Of a DNA stretch of 64,000 nt, positions 60,249 to 64,000 are shown one piece after another; the stretch's first letter is position 1, and every line of letters starts with the position of its first letter. Source of the stretch: Bradyrhizobium vignae (GTDB lineage Bacteria; Pseudomonadota; Alphaproteobacteria; Rhizobiales; Xanthobacteraceae); NCBI RefSeq assembly GCF_004114425.1, contig NZ_RDQF01000038.1, positions 1 through 64,000 of the forward strand, in the 5' to 3' direction. The notes under the pieces are model-generated. The model was not told the origin of the DNA. It was given only the letters and a program-made list of their open reading frames with translations, and did no database searches. The position numbers and the translations under genes are program-made.

Positions 60249-60287
60249 TAGAACGATATAGTAGAACGATCTAGTAGATCGATCCAG
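60249..60287. promoter_or_regulatory. Three 13-bp tandem operators in a divergent promoter
   Basis: TAGAACGATATAG (60249), TAGAACGATCTAG (60262) and TAGATCGATCCAG (60275) stand head to tail without spacers. Each approaches the perfect dyad CTAGATCGATCTAG with a central CG, the classic feature of LacI-family operators. They lie between the divergent binding-protein and SDR genes, and a LacI-type regulator ends the rightward arm. The repeats are 47 bases from the minus gene start and 67 from the plus one. Confidence 0.75.
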
Positions 60288-60353
60288 TAACAGCTCTTAC
60301 GGGCTTTGGCAAGTGCCTTTCCACGGCCGAGCATGAGACACAGGGAAACGCGC

Positions 60354-61127
60354 ATGAACAATCAGGGGCGCCCGCGCGCTTTGGTCACCGGGGCGGGTCG
60401 GGGGATAGGTAGGGCCATCGCGTCTGCCCTATCCGGCGCAGGGTTCGCTGTCGTCGTGAACGACCTGCCTGGTTCGACAGATCTTTCCGAAACGGTGGAC
60501 GCCATCCGCAGAAGCGGCGGAGAAGCACAGGCCGTTGCTTTCGATATCTCGAGCGTAGGGGCGCGTCAGCAGTTCGTCGAAGAAGCATGGGGCGCCTTCG
60601 GGGGCCTCGAATGCCTGGTCAACAATGCAGGCGTCTCCGTCGGAATCCGGGATGACCTCCTGAAAGTGACCCCCGACAGCTATGATCGGGTCATGGCGAT
60701 CAACCTGCGCGGCCCGTTCTTCCTCACCCAGGAAGTCGCGCGTCGAATGATCGCTGCGGACACGTCCTCGTTTCGCAGCATCATTACTGTGTCATCCATC
60801 AATGCCGAATTCGCGTCGATTGATCGCGGAGAGTATTGCATCTCCAAAACAGGGCTTTCCATGCTGGCCCAACTCTTTGCGGTCCGCCTCGCCGAGCATG
60901 GCATCGGATCCTACGAGATCCGCCCCGGAATTATCCGCACTCAGATGACCGCCGTGGCGAGAGAAAAATACGACCGCCTGATCGCCGAGGGGCTTACCCC
61001 CATCAAGCGCTGGGGTGAGCCCGACGACATCGGAAGGGCGGCAGCGATGTTGGCGAAGGGGCAGCTTGGCTATTCGACCGGCGAAGTCGTTCGCGTCGAT
61101 GGCGGCCTTGCACTGCGGAGCCTGTGA
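60354..61127 (+). CDS. SDR family oxidoreductase
   Basis: A 257-residue classical SDR, first gene of the rightward arm. ALVTGAGRGIGRAIA, VNNAGVSVG, the catalytic Ser in ITVSSINAE, YCISKTG and VRVDGGLAL are all visible. The ATG at 60354 gives the family N-terminus; a longer frame to 60306 lacks support. Its stop shares a base with the MaoC start. It would oxidise a hydroxyl of the imported compound or its CoA ester; the substrate is unknown. Confidence 0.87.
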   Translation: MNNQGRPRALVTGAGRGIGRAIASALSGAGFAVVVNDLPGSTDLSETVDAIRRSGGEAQAVAFDISSVGARQQFVEEAWGAFGGLECLVNNAGVSVGIRDDLLKVTPDSYDRVMAINLRGPFFLTQEVARRMIAADTSSFRSIITVSSINAEFASIDRGEYCISKTGLSMLAQLFAVRLAEHGIGSYEIRPGIIRTQMTAVAREKYDRLIAEGLTPIKRWGEPDDIGRAAAMLAKGQLGYSTGEVVRVDGGLALRSL

Positions 61128-61615
61128 TGGGAAGGCCGGGACGCCGGCTCGAGGCCGGCGAATATTGGTTTGAAGATATCGCCGAAGGCGACTGCTACGA
61201 AACAGGCCGGCTCGTTGTGACGGATGCCCATATCGTCAGCTTTGCGGGCCTATCCGGAGATTTCTTCGACGTCCATATGGATGACGAATTCGCCAAGTCG
61301 TTGGGATTCCCAGCCAGAGTTGCACATGGCTTATTGGGATTGGCGCTTGTGGATGGCCTCAAAAACCGATCCGCAGTCCGAATCATGGCGATCGCATCGC
61401 TCGGCTGGAACTGGAGATTTCGGGCGCCAATCTTCGCAGGCGATCGGATCGGAGCCAACGTGCGCATCGCAAGCGCTCGGCTCTCGAGCAAGGGCCACGG
61501 CATTCTCGCTCTCGCATTCGAAGTTACGAAGCAAGATGGAACGTTCGTGCAGGATGGTGAAACCACCCTGCTCGCACGCCGTCGGACAACCAACGAAGGA
61601 GGCAACGTCCAATGA
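61127..61615 (+). CDS. MaoC-like dehydratase/hydratase
   Basis: A 162-residue hot-dog fold protein of the MaoC (hydratase 2) family. The active-site block is SFAGLSGDFFDVHMDDEFAKSLGFPARVAHGLL: the catalytic Asp (GDFFDVH) and His are kept, though the usual Asn is Phe. It should add or remove water on a CoA thioester. ATG at 61127 (TGATG with the SDR) is chosen; a GTG at 61124 is possible. The stop overlaps the DUF993 start by four bases, so the three genes are coupled. Confidence 0.85.
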   Translation: MGRPGRRLEAGEYWFEDIAEGDCYETGRLVVTDAHIVSFAGLSGDFFDVHMDDEFAKSLGFPARVAHGLLGLALVDGLKNRSAVRIMAIASLGWNWRFRAPIFAGDRIGANVRIASARLSSKGHGILALAFEVTKQDGTFVQDGETTLLARRRTTNEGGNVQ

Positions 61616-62787
61616 CTCTCATTCGATTGCCGGGTGACGATGGTCGCGTGGATGAATTCACCATGCCTGCTCCCGCCAAATGGCGCACGTCGAAGCTGAA
61701 CCAGCCCATGGCGCGGATCGCCTTGTCCGCCGGACATGTCGTTGCCGATCCCCGCGCCGATATCTCCCCGATGCGGGACATCGCAATCGATTTCGAGGCC
61801 ACTCAGCGTTTCCGAGACCACCTCTGGGATCTTGGATTGGGCGTCGCGGAGGCTATGGACACGGCCCAACGGGGCATGGGCCTTGACTGGGCCTCAGCTC
61901 AAACCTTGATCCGAAACACAGTCGAGAGCGCCAAAGCGCGGCCGGGCGCAATTGTCTTCTCTGGCGTCGGAACGGACCACATTGATCCCGTCGGCGCGAG
62001 CCTGGACAAGGTCGTGAAGGCTTATTCCGAGCAATTGTCCTTCGTCCAGAAACTCGGAGGACGAGTAATTCTAATGGCGAGTCGGGCATTGGTACTCGCG
62101 GCGAGCGGTCCCACCGACTACGCCGAGGTCTATAGGCGAGTGCTGGCCGAGGCTGATCAGCCCGTTATTCTTCATTGGCTTGGCGACATGTTCGACCCTG
62201 CGCTCGCCGGTTATTGGGGACACCACGACATCAGCGCGGCCATGGACGTTTGCCTTGGGATGATCGCGGACAATGCTCACAAGATCGACGGCATCAAGAT
62301 CTCACTTCTCGACGAGAAGTACGAAATCGCTATGCGCAGGCGGCTGCCCTCAGGCCTCAAAATGTACACGGGCGACGACTTCAACTACCCTGAGCTCATT
62401 GCGGGAGACGATCGGGGCTTCAGCCACGCACTTCTCGGCATCTTCGACGCGATCGCGCCCGCAGCTTCCGCAGCACTGTTGGCACTGAGCGATGAGGACC
62501 GGACCGCCGGCACCAAAGCCTTTCGTGAAATCCTGGATCCGACCGTAGCCCTATCGCGCGAGCTATTTCGAGCGCCAACTCAATACTACAAGACGGGTAT
62601 CGTCTTCCTCGCATATCTGAATGGTCATCAGGACCACTTTACGATGCTCGGAGCCCAGCAAGGCGCCCGCTCCATCCTGCACCTCTCCCGCGTCTTTCGG
62701 CATGCGGCGTCGATCGGCCTCTTTACGGATCCCGAGTGTGCAGCCGCGCGCATGCGGACTATACTGGCTCTTCACGGGGTGGAATGA
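61612..62787 (+). CDS. DUF993 family protein, aldolase-like
   Basis: A 391-residue protein of the DUF993 family, distantly related to dihydrodipicolinate synthase/N-acetylneuraminate lyase barrels. IAIDFEATQRFRDHLWDLGLGVAEAMDTAQRGMGLDW, VIFSGVGTDHI, QPVILHWLGDMFDPALAGYWG, HKIDGIKISLLDEKYEIAMRR (with a candidate Schiff-base Lys in KISLLD) and YTGDDFNYPELIAGD support this. It probably cleaves or forms a C-C bond of a keto acid; no DUF993 reaction is known to me. It follows MaoC with a four-base overlap. Confidence 0.85.
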   Translation: MTLIRLPGDDGRVDEFTMPAPAKWRTSKLNQPMARIALSAGHVVADPRADISPMRDIAIDFEATQRFRDHLWDLGLGVAEAMDTAQRGMGLDWASAQTLIRNTVESAKARPGAIVFSGVGTDHIDPVGASLDKVVKAYSEQLSFVQKLGGRVILMASRALVLAASGPTDYAEVYRRVLAEADQPVILHWLGDMFDPALAGYWGHHDISAAMDVCLGMIADNAHKIDGIKISLLDEKYEIAMRRRLPSGLKMYTGDDFNYPELIAGDDRGFSHALLGIFDAIAPAASAALLALSDEDRTAGTKAFREILDPTVALSRELFRAPTQYYKTGIVFLAYLNGHQDHFTMLGAQQGARSILHLSRVFRHAASIGLFTDPECAAARMRTILALHGVE

Positions 62788-62821
62788 CATGCCGCCCCTT
62801 GACGATCGTCGGGCATTGTGA

Positions 62822-63931
62822 ATGCTGCCCAGCGGCAGCTTCAAATGGCGGGTTAGGGACGTCGAGATAGTGGACGCGAAAGCAAGAAAGAGCGACTCTC
62901 GACCGACGCTCGTGGACATTGCCAAGGCCAGCGGCGTGTCCAAGGCGACGGTCTCTCTCGTGCTTCGGAACAGTCCCACCATTCCCGAGCGAACCCGCGA
63001 GAAGGTGCTGGAAGCGGCCAGAAGTATCGGTTACGTGTACAATCGCGGTGCCGCGAGCTTGCGCCTGCCTCACACGCGAATGATCGCGATGGCCGTCAAC
63101 AATCTTACGAATCCCTATTTTGCCGAAATCGTCGCCGCAATTGAGGATGCGCTCACAGCCGAGAACCGCATCGTTCTCATGTCCAATACTGGCGAGTCGG
63201 TGGCAAGACAGAGCGCCTTCATCGAGACGGTGCGAGAATACAATGTTGATGGATTGCTCATCGTACCCGCGGTCGGCACGGATGCATCCTTCGTCAACTC
63301 CTTGCATTCGCTCCATCTGCCGTGCGTTCTTGTCTCGCGAACAGTGCCGGGCGCGAAGGTCGACTACGTCTCTCCTGACCATCGCGGTGGCATGATCAAG
63401 GCGGTAGATCACCTCATCAAGCTTGGTCACACGCGGATCGGAATGATCGGTTCGAACGAGAACATCTCAACCGGGCGCGATCGTTTTGCTGGCTATCGGG
63501 AAGCTTTGGCTAAACACGGCATTCCACTTGAGCCGAGGCTGGTTCTATCCGGCGGAGAGACGCGCGACGTTGGAATGGCACATGTCATCCAACTCCTCGA
63601 TTTGCCTGAACCGCCGACGGCCGTCGTATGCTTCAACGATATCGTCGCGTTCGGGGCCATGCTCGGCCTTCGCTCGCGGAATCTAACGCCAGGCGAAGAC
63701 TTTTCTGTCGTTGGCTTTGATGACATTGCCGAAGCGACCCTGTGGCGTCCGGCCTTAACTACTGTCGCGATTCCCAGGCCGAATGTTGGCAAGGCCGCAG
63801 TCCAACTGCTGTTTCGGCGCATCGGCAACAGGGACGCACCTTTCGAGTCAGTCCTTATTCCGACAGAACTCATTGTGCGTGACACGACCTGCCCACCGCC
63901 AAAAAAGTCGCGAAGCAAACGCAAGCACTGA
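62822..63931 (+). CDS. LacI family transcriptional regulator
   Basis: A 369-residue LacI/GalR regulator. The N-terminal HTH and hinge read TLVDIAKASGVSKATVSLVLRNSPTIPERTREKVLEAARSIGYVYN (residues 29-74), then the sugar-type binding domain with NPYFAEIVAAIEDAL and FNDIVAFGAMLGLR. The true start may be the GTG at 62870, closer to the HTH, because no strong ribosome site stands before 62822. It is the last gene of the rightward arm and the best candidate to bind the three operators at 60249. The inducer is probably a pathway intermediate. Confidence 0.9.
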   Translation: MLPSGSFKWRVRDVEIVDAKARKSDSRPTLVDIAKASGVSKATVSLVLRNSPTIPERTREKVLEAARSIGYVYNRGAASLRLPHTRMIAMAVNNLTNPYFAEIVAAIEDALTAENRIVLMSNTGESVARQSAFIETVREYNVDGLLIVPAVGTDASFVNSLHSLHLPCVLVSRTVPGAKVDYVSPDHRGGMIKAVDHLIKLGHTRIGMIGSNENISTGRDRFAGYREALAKHGIPLEPRLVLSGGETRDVGMAHVIQLLDLPEPPTAVVCFNDIVAFGAMLGLRSRNLTPGEDFSVVGFDDIAEATLWRPALTTVAIPRPNVGKAAVQLLFRRIGNRDAPFESVLIPTELIVRDTTCPPPKKSRSKRKH

Positions 63932-64000
63932 TCTTGACGCCGACCAGAAGGCGACGTCCTTTGCCTCGTCAAAGAGGCCAATAGCTGAGCCGGCCTTGTG

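Noticed and set aside
1..64000. CRISPR arrays, rRNA, intact insertion sequences or prophage genes
   Set aside because: No regularly spaced repeats, rRNA-like sequence, transposase, integrase or phage structural gene was found.

Overview
The window reads as chromosomal DNA of a Bradyrhizobium-like alphaproteobacterium. This rests on the high GC content, dense branched-chain-type (Liv) ABC operons, a rhizobial pha-type Mrp antiporter operon, a phasin, a lone aa3-type oxidase subunit I, universal stress proteins and several small proteins of a kind common in rhizobia. The genus is an inference from protein character; no rRNA or tRNA gene was seen.

Region 1 (about 0.2-14.3 kb). After a small SPW membrane protein, all genes lie on the minus strand. 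In transcription order they are a Liv transporter (binding protein, livH, livM, livG, livF), an aminotransferase, a Nac-like LysR regulator, hydantoinase/oxoprolinase subunits A and B, an SDR, an HpcH/HpaI aldolase, a second SDR and a truncated 2-hydroxyacid dehydrogenase. Two matching GCCATA-N9-TATGGC palindromes, one before the binding-protein gene and one before hyuA, fit the Nac site ATA-N9-TAT. They mark the locus as one nitrogen-linked regulon for a cyclic amide or related compound.

Region 2 (about 14.4-47.7 kb) is a stress and accessory island with many non-coding stretches. It holds seven Rnk/GreA-C-terminal paralogs, two universal stress proteins and a frameshifted third, three micro-proteins sharing the motif FPASDxPKITR, the pha K+/H+ antiporter operon (phaAB, C, D, E, F, G), transaldolase, a CtaD paralog followed by a NYN-domain gene, a usp-coupled second Liv operon, a PAS protein, a DUF488 protein, a phasin and many small proteins. 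A spaced motif, AAC-N3-CA-N5-WTTCGTTTG, recurs in intergenic DNA between 28 and 48 kb. Two close Rnk paralogs share both a promoter block and a leader hairpin. Decayed prpE and usp genes and dispersed repeats show an island in flux.

Region 3 (about 48-50.8 kb) pairs a GH15 glycosidase with an SDR, probably for disaccharide or glucan and glucose metabolism.

Region 4 (about 51.4-63.9 kb) is a catabolic cluster of unknown substrate. A divergent promoter at 60.25 kb carries three 13-bp tandem repeats with central CG dyads, which suit the LacI regulator at the cluster end. Leftward lie a Pot-type ABC importer, a fused CoA-transferase, an enoyl-CoA hydratase-like protein, a TIM-barrel isomerase and glycerate 2-kinase. 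Rightward lie an SDR, a MaoC dehydratase, a DUF993 aldolase-like protein and the LacI regulator. Together they suggest import, CoA activation, hydration and oxidation, C-C cleavage and entry through glycerate.
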